Source: a virus
IMG/VR virus record: IMGVR_UViG_3300044984_000487
Span: 1 to 31,991 of that record
Length of the DNA: 31,991 bases
Reading direction: 5' to 3' (one strand)
Shown: piece by piece, positions 16,257 to 23,511 of the stretch
How positions within the stretch are numbered: the stretch's first letter is position 1
How the letters are laid out: the number at the start of each line of letters is the position of its first letter
Notes under the pieces: model-generated
What the model was told of the DNA's origin: nothing
Database searches by the model: none
The model's input: the letters and a program-made list of their open reading frames with translations, nothing else
Made by a program: the position numbers and the translations under genes

Positions 16257-18308
16257 TTAAGCCCAGTTACCTACCGATGTATTGCCCGTAGTGTTTCCTA
16301 CGGGCCACAAAATTATATGAGATGACGACAATGCAGTTCCGACAGTAGGGGCAACGGTGAACGCCATCAGGAAGTCAACAGTACCAGCAACAGAAACATC
16401 GAAGCTGCCCTTCATACGCAACACGAAGTTGCCAGCAATTGCACCAGATGCAGGTGTAATTGAGACCAGCGTACCGGGAGCTGCTGTTCTATTGTACATC
16501 ATGGTTGGAGCGGTAGGAGTCGTGAACGCAGCGGCAAAGAATGACATCACGTTGTATTCATGCGCGGTTACTGTCGCCGTACCTCCGAGCGAATATTGAA
16601 TTGCTTTTGCACTTACCGCAGTATTGTTGAATACTATGTCCAGCTCATATTCATACCGGGTGGTTGCCGCCAAAGCTGTCGACACCCCAAACATTGACTG
16701 GGCGGTTATAACGTTTGCAAGGGCTCTATCTGCACCGAGCTGGAACATGCTCTGAACAACTATCAATCCCCTAGCTGTACCAGCCGGGGTGAAGTATGCG
16801 GTGCTTACATCACGCTCAAGTGATCCGGCAACTGGAATAGTTAGCAGTGACCCAGCGGCAAGCCTCATTGCTGGAACAGTTAACGTCCCAGCAGCCACAT
16901 CAACAAATGCAGCTGGGGCCGCAACTCCAGCACCAACCCTGCCCGTTGTCGCAATCAGGTTACCAGTTGTTGTTACGTTAACGCTTGCGGCAACCGTAGT
17001 TCCAATGCGAAGACGCTCAGCTGATACGCCAGCATTCATCGTCTTTAGGCTTAAATAAATATCCTCTAAGCTTAAAGTCGTGGTCTGTATAACAGATGAG
17101 ATAGTAGATCCAACCTTGTTAACCCCAGCAGTTGTCTCTAACTCGAACTCTATGTTCGTTCCAAACCCTGCGGCTGGAACGTTGGCGGTATTGTGCGATA
17201 GGCGTAACGCTGATGACTCAACGTTCGTCACGATATCCGATGTAACTACCTGCAGGGTAGATGCCGGGGTGGATGTATTAATCCCTACGCGGGCATTATG
17301 GAAAGCAGTCGCCGACTGAAGGCGCATGGTCTCCTGATTCTCCGATCCCCGCTGGAGAGATCCGAACGCCAAGTCAAACTCCTCTATGCCGGGAGCAACA
17401 CTGGTAGATATCGCGGCGACAATGCCACCGATCTTGGTTGTGTTTGACTGAACCTCAGTCAAGAGCTCAATAGATGTACCGATGCCAGCTGCAGGCGTTC
17501 CGCTTGTTGTGTGCGTGAACCTTCCGGCAACCGTATTGCTGCTTTGGTTTGCATCCTCGATAGCGGCCTCAATTGTGGCCGTAGGCGTTTCAGTACCAAC
17601 CCCAAGGCGCTTGGTTCCCATGAACCTAGCAGCTTCTGTCAGCGTACCAGAGGCCATAACATTAACCGCCAGACCAAATGACTCAACGCCAACACCATTT
17701 GCAGTAACAACTGAGTCTATTGCCCCGCCAACCTTAACCAGCGCAGCACTTGTCTCTGTTGAGAGCGCAAGTCTCGTCCCGATCCCAACAGCTGGCGATC
17801 CAGATGTTGAGTGCGTTGCGTTAAATACCTGAACAACTGAGTTGTTGTTCGCATCATCTGTGATCGTATCAATCGCACATGCAGGAGCAGCTGTGCCAAT
17901 CCCAAGCCTCTTGGTAGAGGTTATGCGAGCTACCTCGGCAACAGTCCCTGCAACCATGTTCTGCACAACAAAGTCAGCCGCTTCAGCAGCTGCGGTGACC
18001 GAAGTAGAGACAGCTACAAGCTTTACCTGCTCAGTGACAATGCCTAGAAGAGCCGTCTCAGCAGAAAGGGTAAGGCTCCCGCCAATACCAACAGCAGGTA
18101 CTCCAGATGTGGTGTGGGTTAGGGTGACAACGTTCGACACGCCAGCATTGTTGGCATCATTCACCACAAACGTTGGGACGGAGCTCGTGAACAGCTTGAT
18201 CTGAGCTGCGGACAGCTTTACAGATCCGCCGCCCTGCACTGACTCAAACTGCTCTAATCCAGTGAGCGTTACTCCTGCTGGTAGTTCGGGGATTGTTATA
18301 TAGGCCAT
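16257..18308 (-). CDS. Repeat-containing fibre/appendage protein
   Basis: A 683-residue beta-rich protein. The N-terminus (ITIPELPAGVTLTGLEQFES, then VQGGGSVKLSAAQI) matches the attachment segment of many phage fibres. Residues 48-452 are four tandem repeats of about 100 residues, each opening with a DANN-like segment, then THTTSGxPAxGIG, a TE-containing strand, a GVExF-like segment and ending TKRLGIGTxxP. The C-terminal 200 residues form a distinct beta-rich domain (about 500-683). The RLGIGT-P motif is also common in fibres that carry S74 chaperones, but no chaperone is present here. It probably forms a second host-contact or capsid fibre. Confidence 0.65.
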   Translation of the reverse strand: MAYITIPELPAGVTLTGLEQFESVQGGGSVKLSAAQIKLFTSSVPTFVVNDANNAGVSNVVTLTHTTSGVPAVGIGGSLTLSAETALLGIVTEQVKLVAVSTSVTAAAEAADFVVQNMVAGTVAEVARITSTKRLGIGTAAPACAIDTITDDANNNSVVQVFNATHSTSGSPAVGIGTRLALSTETSAALVKVGGAIDSVVTANGVGVESFGLAVNVMASGTLTEAARFMGTKRLGVGTETPTATIEAAIEDANQSSNTVAGRFTHTTSGTPAAGIGTSIELLTEVQSNTTKIGGIVAAISTSVAPGIEEFDLAFGSLQRGSENQETMRLQSATAFHNARVGINTSTPASTLQVVTSDIVTNVESSALRLSHNTANVPAAGFGTNIEFELETTAGVNKVGSTISSVIQTTTLSLEDIYLSLKTMNAGVSAERLRIGTTVAASVNVTTTGNLIATTGRVGAGVAAPAAFVDVAAGTLTVPAMRLAAGSLLTIPVAGSLERDVSTAYFTPAGTARGLIVVQSMFQLGADRALANVITAQSMFGVSTALAATTRYEYELDIVFNNTAVSAKAIQYSLGGTATVTAHEYNVMSFFAAAFTTPTAPTMMYNRTAAPGTLVSITPASGAIAGNFVLRMKGSFDVSVAGTVDFLMAFTVAPTVGTALSSSHIILWPVGNTTGNTSVGNWA

Positions 18309-18317
18309 ATCAGATCC

Positions 18318-18788
18318 TTATGCAGCTATTATGTAAGAACCTGTCAACAAAGGCTCATATCTAACAAAGTGTCTCCATGTTCCAGTAGTTGACCCAACTC
18401 CAATCACTATCTTTAAAACCCCTGTCGGAAGCCTAACGCCACGAGATGCTGTGTTTAGCATTATTCCAGATGCACTCTGAATTGGAGCCTCTGCCAATGA
18501 AGATGCAGCCGCTATAGCAACAGAGTACCCAGCAGCGACATTAGCCAAGCTGGTAGAGGCATTGGAAAGTGCTAACGTTGATCCGAGAGCAGTGGTTGAG
18601 CTGAATTGCAAACTTGATGCAGTTGCTCCGTTCGCCGTCTGGCACTCAGACACAAGACTTGTAATCTGGACATCACCAAAAATTGTAAATATAGTGTCGC
18701 CAGATACCATTATCTTAGAAATGGTTGCTGCAGTATGATCAGAATCTTGAGGAGAGCCACTCAAAATTGGGTTTACGATAACTCCCAT
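18318..18788 (-). CDS. Beta-rich accessory virion protein
   Basis: A 156-residue protein low in charge and rich in Ser, Thr, Ala and Gly, with alternating hydrophobic strands (DTIFTIFGDVQITSLVSEC; VLKIVIGVGSTTG). No catalytic motif, signal peptide or membrane helix is evident. It lies in the cluster of beta-rich genes between the capsid gene and the repeat fibre, with 1-9 nt gaps. A decoration or fibre-base role is likely. I do not recognise the family. Confidence 0.55.
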   Translation of the reverse strand: MGVIVNPILSGSPQDSDHTAATISKIMVSGDTIFTIFGDVQITSLVSECQTANGATASSLQFSSTTALGSTLALSNASTSLANVAAGYSVAIAAASSLAEAPIQSASGIMLNTASRGVRLPTGVLKIVIGVGSTTGTWRHFVRYEPLLTGSYIIAA

Positions 18789-18789
18789 T

Positions 18790-19134
18790 TTATACCCCCA
18801 TGTAAACAGAAACAGAGCCGTCAGTCCCGGTTACCCCTGCAGTGTCGATATATACTCTGACATTCTCCCATACAGCATCTGTAGCGAATCCGTCTGATGT
18901 TACAGCAGTGCCAAGTGGTAGCGTCATTATCGCTAAATCAATCCAATTCGATGAATCATTTGATACCTGAATTTTAGCTGTTGCAGTACCAGTTGAGGCA
19001 GATGTAGATCCAACAATTTGAAAGGTGCGCTTTCCATACTGCGGAGGAGCAGTTGTTATCCTCCAAGTGTTCCCCACAAAAGGGGCCCCAGATACAATTG
19101 TTGTTGTTACAGCAGATGCTAATGTAACTGCCAT
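18790..19134 (-). CDS. Small beta-sandwich accessory virion protein
   Basis: A 114-residue protein. The pattern TATAKIQVSNDSSNWIDLA followed by DAVWENVRVYIDT resembles a jelly-roll module of the sort used in phage decoration or carbohydrate-binding domains, and it parallels the domain inserted in the neck adaptor at 14561-15547 (SNDGLTW there, SNDSSNW here). It has an AGGAGATCGAA ribosome region before its ATG and lies just downstream of a candidate terminator. Function is inferred as virion accessory. Confidence 0.55.
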   Translation of the reverse strand: MAVTLASAVTTTIVSGAPFVGNTWRITTAPPQYGKRTFQIVGSTSASTGTATAKIQVSNDSSNWIDLAIMTLPLGTAVTSDGFATDAVWENVRVYIDTAGVTGTDGSVSVYMGV

Positions 19135-19145
19135 TTCGATCTCCT

Positions 19146-19172
19146 AAAAAGAGGGGGAGTTGCCCCCCCCCC
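19146..19172 (-). terminator. Candidate intrinsic terminator after capsid module
   Basis: On the minus strand a GGGGG-CAACT-CCCCC hairpin (stem arms at 19163-19167 and 19153-19157) is followed by TCTTTTT. It lies just after the stop of the 151-aa gene and before the next ribosome site. The G side is part of a 10-base homopolymer at 19163-19172. This would separate capsid-level expression from the downstream tail genes, or act as an attenuator. Confidence 0.55.
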
Positions 19173-19177
19173 AATTA

Positions 19178-19633
19178 TTATTTCTGAGCGTACACCACAG
19201 TGAAATTTATCACAGCTTGCGTGGTCAGGATGGTTCCATTGGGGTCAATCGTGCAATACACGACTGTGTTTGTACCAATGTTAGACATCGCCAACAACGT
19301 TGCTACGGTAGGAACTCCTGTTGAACGAACAGTAGTCCACATATCAACTGACGGTATGTATTGAGCTCCGCCTGCCGCAGTACCAACGGTACATGGCAAT
19401 GTCGTAGCAGTACCAGCACCTTCAACCTGAAGCACGGTCTTATCGATATAGACATCGATAATTTGTGATCCAGATGGAAGTGTCAGTGTACCAGTAGAGG
19501 GCAAGCCAGTTGCCAAGCTTGTTACTGGGACAACTTGAGATACTACAACATAGCCGCCATCAGTGCTTTGGGTAAGCGTTCCAGAACCTGTCATCAGCGT
19601 AGAGCCAATGTAAGTCGTTGCTAAGCCAGCCAT
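19178..19633 (-). CDS. Beta-rich structural protein next to capsid gene
   Basis: A 151-residue protein of short strands rich in Thr, Val, Gly and Ser (GGYVVVSQVVPVTSLATG; SGSQIIDVYIDKTVLQ). An AAAGGAGAAGG ribosome site precedes its ATG. It is the last gene before the candidate terminator and the first after the major capsid gene. Such a position suits a head-fibre or decoration protein, or a minor capsid component. No recognised motif. Confidence 0.55.
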   Translation of the reverse strand: MAGLATTYIGSTLMTGSGTLTQSTDGGYVVVSQVVPVTSLATGLPSTGTLTLPSGSQIIDVYIDKTVLQVEGAGTATTLPCTVGTAAGGAQYIPSVDMWTTVRSTGVPTVATLLAMSNIGTNTVVYCTIDPNGTILTTQAVINFTVVYAQK

Positions 19634-19653
19634 ATTCCTTCTCCTTTGTAGGA

Positions 19654-19675
19654 GCCGAGAGCTTTCGCCCTCGGC
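19654..19675 (-). other. RNA hairpin with GAAA tetraloop after capsid gene
   Basis: The minus-strand RNA can form a 9-bp stem (GCCGAGGGC with GCTCTCGGC, one G-U pair) closed by GAAA, a GNRA-type tetraloop. It starts 8 nt after the capsid stop and has no following U-run, so it looks more like an mRNA 3'-end stabiliser or processing site than an intrinsic terminator. Confidence 0.5.
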
Positions 19676-19683
19676 AAGTTAGA

Positions 19684-20601
19684 TTAAAGACCCGCTGTAC
19701 CGTAAACGGTACGGGGATCAGTCCAACCCGGAATATAACGCTCAGTTGCCTTGTAGCGCATGGAGTCTGTTTCAAAGTCTCCTTCCATGCTCTTCTCAAG
19801 GCTACGGCGCATCATCAGCTGCAGGCCAACTTGTGCATCTGTCTTCACCCACCAAGCAGTGGTAGAGGTCAGACGAGACAGGTTAGCTTGTCCGCCAGAC
19901 AACATGCCCATTGACTTGATCGGGTTGATGTCGTTGTTTGCGTTACCAGCCCGCAGAACAGACTTCAACAGGACTTCAGCTTGGAACACGTTTGAAGGGC
20001 TAACAACCAAACACTCAGGGGTCAGACGAATCCGTTTGCCGTTGTTGTCAACTGCGTTGCGGATCTGAATCAACATCTGTTCCAACGAGGTTTGTGACAG
20101 AGCTGCAGGGGTTGCCAGCACATTGCTGAACGTGCCGCTTGCTATCGGGTGCGAAGCACTTACTAGTGCAACGCCATCGCCACCTACATATGCACCGCCA
20201 GTGAATGAGCGGTTCAAGATGTTAGCGCACAATGTTTCTTTGGTTTCAATCAATGACTGAGCCAAGTGCTTGGCGTAGGTCTGACCGATAGAGATATGAT
20301 CGCCATCCTCAACCAGAACTTTGGTCAGGGCAAATGCCAGACCGTAGACCTTGTAGACGTAACGAGCATTGAACAGAACTCCACCAGCCTGATATGTGAC
20401 AGGCATGCCATCGGGCAACTCAGGAGCCGCGCCAAAGCCATAAAGAACTGGTTCTTCATGGTAGTTGCGTGGGATACCCTTGCGCTCGGTGAATACTTGC
20501 TTCCATTCGTCAGCACGTTGGTCATATATGCCATCAAACTCTTCATTTAGAATCGGCTCAACAATCGATCTAAAGTCTGTACTTCGCATTGGGACTGCCA
20601 T
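19684..20601 (-). CDS. Major capsid protein, HK97-like fold
   Basis: A 305-residue protein. The N-terminal helix (RSTDFRSIVEPILNEEFDG), the extended strand region (PVTYQAGGVLFNARYVYKVY), the long helix with KHLAQSLIETKET, the loop ASHPIASGTFSN and the segment NNGKRIRLTPECLVVSPSN follow the order seen in HK97-fold major capsid proteins of uncultured aquatic phages. AAGGAGG precedes the ATG, a strong ribosome site suited to an abundant protein. The neighbours are scaffold and decoration-type genes upstream and accessory virion genes downstream. There is no protease gene nearby and no long N-terminal delta domain, so assembly probably relies on the separate scaffold. Confidence 0.85.
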   Translation of the reverse strand: MAVPMRSTDFRSIVEPILNEEFDGIYDQRADEWKQVFTERKGIPRNYHEEPVLYGFGAAPELPDGMPVTYQAGGVLFNARYVYKVYGLAFALTKVLVEDGDHISIGQTYAKHLAQSLIETKETLCANILNRSFTGGAYVGGDGVALVSASHPIASGTFSNVLATPAALSQTSLEQMLIQIRNAVDNNGKRIRLTPECLVVSPSNVFQAEVLLKSVLRAGNANNDINPIKSMGMLSGGQANLSRLTSTTAWWVKTDAQVGLQLMMRRSLEKSMEGDFETDSMRYKATERYIPGWTDPRTVYGTAGL

Positions 20602-20614
20602 GTTCTATCCCTCC

Positions 20615-21166
20615 TTAATAAGCAGCAATTGTAGCAACGTTCTGGTGTTTCGACAGCTCAACCTGAACGATTACATATGTATCACCCCATGCATTATCTG
20701 GGCCGGGGGTGATTCCGATAACTCTCATTGGTGCGTTGGTGGTCGTGGTTGACACGCCAAGAGTCGCTGTGCTCAGACCAGTGGTGGTCGAGCCTGAAGT
20801 GACTGCGGCAAAGTCAAACTGCTCACCAATGTTGCTAACAGCAATGGTTGCGTCTGTTTGGATTTCATAAACAATCATCGAATCAGAAGTCACATATGCA
20901 ACAATGTTGGTTCCAACGTTGTTCGCTACCCATTTATTGGATACGCGACGACGACCGTCAGAATCTGTGAACTCAACACCCATGAATGTTCCGATGAGTG
21001 CGTCTGATGCTCCTGCTGGAACGACTTGTCCGGCTACAAGCTTGACTGGCTGATATTGCAGAATGGTGCTGGTGTAATTATCAGTCATGGTCAATGCCTG
21101 CGGACGAACGAACCCGCTTGAGTGGTACGCTGGACGTAGTCCAAATGGTGCGCTTGTACTTGACAT
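20615..21166 (-). CDS. Putative head decoration/stabilisation protein
   Basis: A 183-residue beta-rich protein. The opening (SSTSAPFGLRPAYHSSGF) and the pattern YQPVKLVAGQVVPAGASDAL with GTFMGVEFTDSDGRR resemble capsid-associated proteins that precede the capsid gene in many uncultured phages. It lies 13 nt upstream of the major capsid start. A cementing role on the capsid is inferred from this pairing. An alternative is a minor capsid or head-fibre base protein. Confidence 0.6.
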   Translation of the reverse strand: MSSTSAPFGLRPAYHSSGFVRPQALTMTDNYTSTILQYQPVKLVAGQVVPAGASDALIGTFMGVEFTDSDGRRRVSNKWVANNVGTNIVAYVTSDSMIVYEIQTDATIAVSNIGEQFDFAAVTSGSTTTGLSTATLGVSTTTTNAPMRVIGITPGPDNAWGDTYVIVQVELSKHQNVATIAAY

Positions 21167-21202
21167 ATAACAATCCTCTTTTTAAAGGTCGGAAAAGCCC
21201 AG

Positions 21203-21736
21203 CTAGTCAGAAAATACTGCTTTGCCGGGAGCTTCGCGCAGGGCTTGCATACCGTCACCTTCAATTACTCGTCCACCTGAACGTTGAATCCCGTCTGATA
21301 TTTGGTCAACCATAGATTGAAGCTTCTCATCTTCGCGCAATGGCGCATTGAAGTGAGCCTCTTCCATGTATGTGTTGTACAAACGCATAGGAATCTTAAA
21401 TGCTAACATCTCGTTCACGCCAATCATTCCAGCATACTCGCCCGTCTTAACGGTTGCGTAGTCCCAGCCCGGTACATCACTAGGCTTTACTTGCTCGTAT
21501 CCTAACCTCATACGAGCGTGGACTGTATCACGGGGATTGGTGGTTGTTAGCCAACAGGTGTGATAATCAGGTATCTTCGGCAGATCAGGCAGTGCGCTTT
21601 GAAAAAACTGCTGCCTGAACATTTCAATGCGATCATCATCGGATAACTCACGAGATTCTTTGGCCGAACGACTTAGTTCCGCCCTAGACTGACGTGCTGG
21701 ATCCGCTGCTTTTTTTAGTCTCTCATCACTACTCAT
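21203..21736 (-). CDS. Conserved head-module protein
   Basis: A 177-residue protein. I chose ATG 21736 because AAGGAG lies 8 nt upstream; an earlier ATG at 21769 would overlap the scaffold stop and has no comparable site. Residues 1-50 are charged and helical. The core has LPDLPKIPDYHTCWLTTTNP, then VPGWDYATVKTGEYAGMIGV and FKIPMRLYNTYMEEAHFNAP. I associate this block with capsid-module proteins of uncultured podoviruses, always near scaffold and capsid genes. No enzymatic motif is visible. It could be a second scaffold-like or head-assembly protein. Confidence 0.6.
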   Translation of the reverse strand: MSSDERLKKAADPARQSRAELSRSAKESRELSDDDRIEMFRQQFFQSALPDLPKIPDYHTCWLTTTNPRDTVHARMRLGYEQVKPSDVPGWDYATVKTGEYAGMIGVNEMLAFKIPMRLYNTYMEEAHFNAPLREDEKLQSMVDQISDGIQRSGGRVIEGDGMQALREAPGKAVFSD

Positions 21737-21755
21737 AGTACTCACTCCTTTATTT

Positions 21756-22664
21756 TCAGCGAGTTGCATTATTTTTGTCCCACTTCGCGTATTGCTTCAA
21801 ATAGCGTTGCCGCGAAGCCGGATCATCCCATACACCAGCGTCAACCATAGCCTGTTTACGTTCTGGTGAAACATATACTTCATTGCGTGAACTCCTTGGG
21901 ACATGTTCCCTACCTGATCCCATCGGTGGCCCGCGCCGTGCACCTTTTGATTCTACATTAAGTTCGGCTATTCGTTTATCTAATTCTTGCCAGTAGTCTA
22001 GCGACTGCGGGTTGTAACCCTCGCCAGATAACTCCTTATCAATCTCCAAGGCCATCTGCGACTTGGTATCACCAGAAGCAGGATCATACCATGGGTTAAG
22101 TTTAACCCAATCCTGCGCCAGTTGTGCGGGTGGCGGCTGCTGGAATGTCGGAGTGGGCTCATTAGCCTTGCGACTAATGGCATTCCTAGCTACATCAAGC
22201 TGCCTTGCTGTGGATATCGCATCATCACGAATCCGCATCGCCCTAGCAACATCCTCGCCATTACCCATCTCAACTGCCCGAGCGATGATATGCTCAGCCG
22301 CCTTGACCTCTTCAACAGACTCCCTGAACCGCTTGTCCATTGCAAAGTATTCTGTACTGCTGGATCGCTTCTCGACACTGCTGAGTCGGGTTGAGAGCTC
22401 CTCATTCTGCTTGCGGAGGAGCTGCATCTCGGCCTTGTCGCGCTCTATTGCTGCCTTTCGGCGGTGAGCTCGCTCGGTCTTCTCCTCACGTCTACGCTTC
22501 CTGATCCCGTCCCGGTCATCACCCTCTTCGGTGAGTCGTGCGTCTCCGTCATCGTCATCATCGGCACTATCAAGCTTGGTGTCAACTGCTACATACTCCT
22601 CGCCCTCTACCTCAGTGCCAGCCTTCTCGTCATCATCACTCAATACTTCTTCATTGCTCGCCAT
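21756..22664 (-). CDS. Capsid scaffolding protein
   Basis: A 302-residue protein with the layout of a phage scaffold. Residues 1-55 are very acidic (SADDDDDGDARLTEEGDD). Residues 55-110 form a basic-to-mixed coiled coil (ERDKAEMQLLRKQNEELSTR). The middle is helical, followed by a proline-rich linker (PTPTFQQPPPAQ), and the last 65 residues are basic (RRGPPMGSGREHVPRSSRNE; QRYLKQYAKWDKNN), as expected for the capsid-binding end. It lies between portal and capsid genes, the usual place. AAAGGAGC precedes the ATG. Confidence 0.8.
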   Translation of the reverse strand: MASNEEVLSDDDEKAGTEVEGEEYVAVDTKLDSADDDDDGDARLTEEGDDRDGIRKRRREEKTERAHRRKAAIERDKAEMQLLRKQNEELSTRLSSVEKRSSSTEYFAMDKRFRESVEEVKAAEHIIARAVEMGNGEDVARAMRIRDDAISTARQLDVARNAISRKANEPTPTFQQPPPAQLAQDWVKLNPWYDPASGDTKSQMALEIDKELSGEGYNPQSLDYWQELDKRIAELNVESKGARRGPPMGSGREHVPRSSRNEVYVSPERKQAMVDAGVWDDPASRQRYLKQYAKWDKNNATR

Positions 22665-22683
22665 AATAAGCTCCTTTCAGCTA

Positions 22684-23103
22684 TTAGATAAACGCACGAA
22701 TCTTCGTGGGGTCTCCCGTAATTTTGCCGATAACGTCCAGATCATTGTAAATAACAAACTCGATCTCTTCTTCGCCAAACCTTACAGTCCATCGGTCACC
22801 GCCATACTTCGGTGTCCTAACATAATCGCCGATCTGACACCAAGCCCCTTCAGGCCACAGTTCCATCGTGTTGCGATTCTTAAACGCCAGTGATCCAACT
22901 CCGATCACCTTCGATACCTGAGTGTTGCTCGCTTCTGTCTTGCGAACATCTTCGGGAATGAAGATACCAGACTTGGTCTGAGCTCTTGCCCTGCGAATCT
23001 GAACCATTATGCGAGATCCGAGCGGCAAAATGCCCGGATCAACTTCTGGGAATGATTCGTCCGCCGTGGCGTGTGATAAGTCTATTGGTGTTTCGAGTAG
23101 CAT
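22684..23103 (-). CDS. GroES-like co-chaperonin
   Basis: A 139-residue protein matching the Cpn10 fold. ILPLGSRIMVQIRRARAQTK (residues 25-44) is the first strand pair. SGIFIPEDVRKTE at 45-57 corresponds to the mobile loop, with I47-F48-I49 at the place of the hydrophobic tripeptide that binds GroEL. VSKVIGVGS is the central strand, GDYVRTPKYGGDRW the next hairpin, and FVIYNDLDVIGKI the final strand. AGGAGGTAGGC gives a strong ribosome site. It is longer than host GroES (about 97) through an N-terminal extension of about 24 residues and inserted loop residues. Like T4 gp31 it may adapt host GroEL for capsid folding; its place between portal and scaffold supports this. Confidence 0.8.
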   Translation of the reverse strand: MLLETPIDLSHATADESFPEVDPGILPLGSRIMVQIRRARAQTKSGIFIPEDVRKTEASNTQVSKVIGVGSLAFKNRNTMELWPEGAWCQIGDYVRTPKYGGDRWTVRFGEEEIEFVIYNDLDVIGKITGDPTKIRAFI

Positions 23104-23126
23104 ATGCCTACCTCCTATGCTGATGG

Positions 23127-23318
23127 TTAAAGTTCTCTCTTGTCTTGGTCATTTAAGACCTTCTCTATCTTGAGCAGGGCGGTTTCTAGGCCAGCATAGA
23201 AGCCGACCTTCTTGCCATACTCAAAATCTATTTGCTTCCCATCAGAGGAGAACTTCATCGAATCATGAGCGATCCGATTTTGCTCCTCTTTGATCAGGAA
23301 GATTATCCTTGCAATCAT
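23127..23318 (-). CDS. Small helical hypothetical protein
   Basis: A 63-residue helical protein (IARIIFLIKEEQNRIAHDS; GLETALLKIEKVLNDQDKRE). The ATG overlaps the stop of the preceding gene by 4 nt, so it is translationally coupled. It lies between portal and co-chaperonin genes. No family recognised. Confidence 0.5.
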   Translation of the reverse strand: MIARIIFLIKEEQNRIAHDSMKFSSDGKQIDFEYGKKVGFYAGLETALLKIEKVLNDQDKREL

Positions 23319-23500
23319 TTACTAACGCGACCCTCGGTACGGCTTGATGGCATTGGCGTTGTCGTTACCTTCATCTTAGGCTTCATCGTTGCCTTGCCTG
23401 AAGGTTGTGCTGGGGTTGGCGATGGATCTTTGCCGCTGCCGAGTGATGTTGGATACCCTTTGCCCATTGCCATTAGTTTGTGCAGACTTATTGCTTCCAT
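23315..23500 (-). CDS. Small basic Pro/Thr/Ser-rich protein
   Basis: A 61-residue basic, probably disordered protein (SGKDPSPTPAQPSGKATMKP, KMKVTTTPMPSS). The start has an AAAGGAG site. An overlapping frame of 64 codons in the same DNA is less well supported because this frame has the ribosome site and the coupled downstream gene. Function unknown; position suggests a head-assembly accessory. Confidence 0.5.
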   Translation of the reverse strand: MEAISLHKLMAMGKGYPTSLGSGKDPSPTPAQPSGKATMKPKMKVTTTPMPSSRTEGRVSK

Positions 23501-23511
23501 GTTTATCTCCT

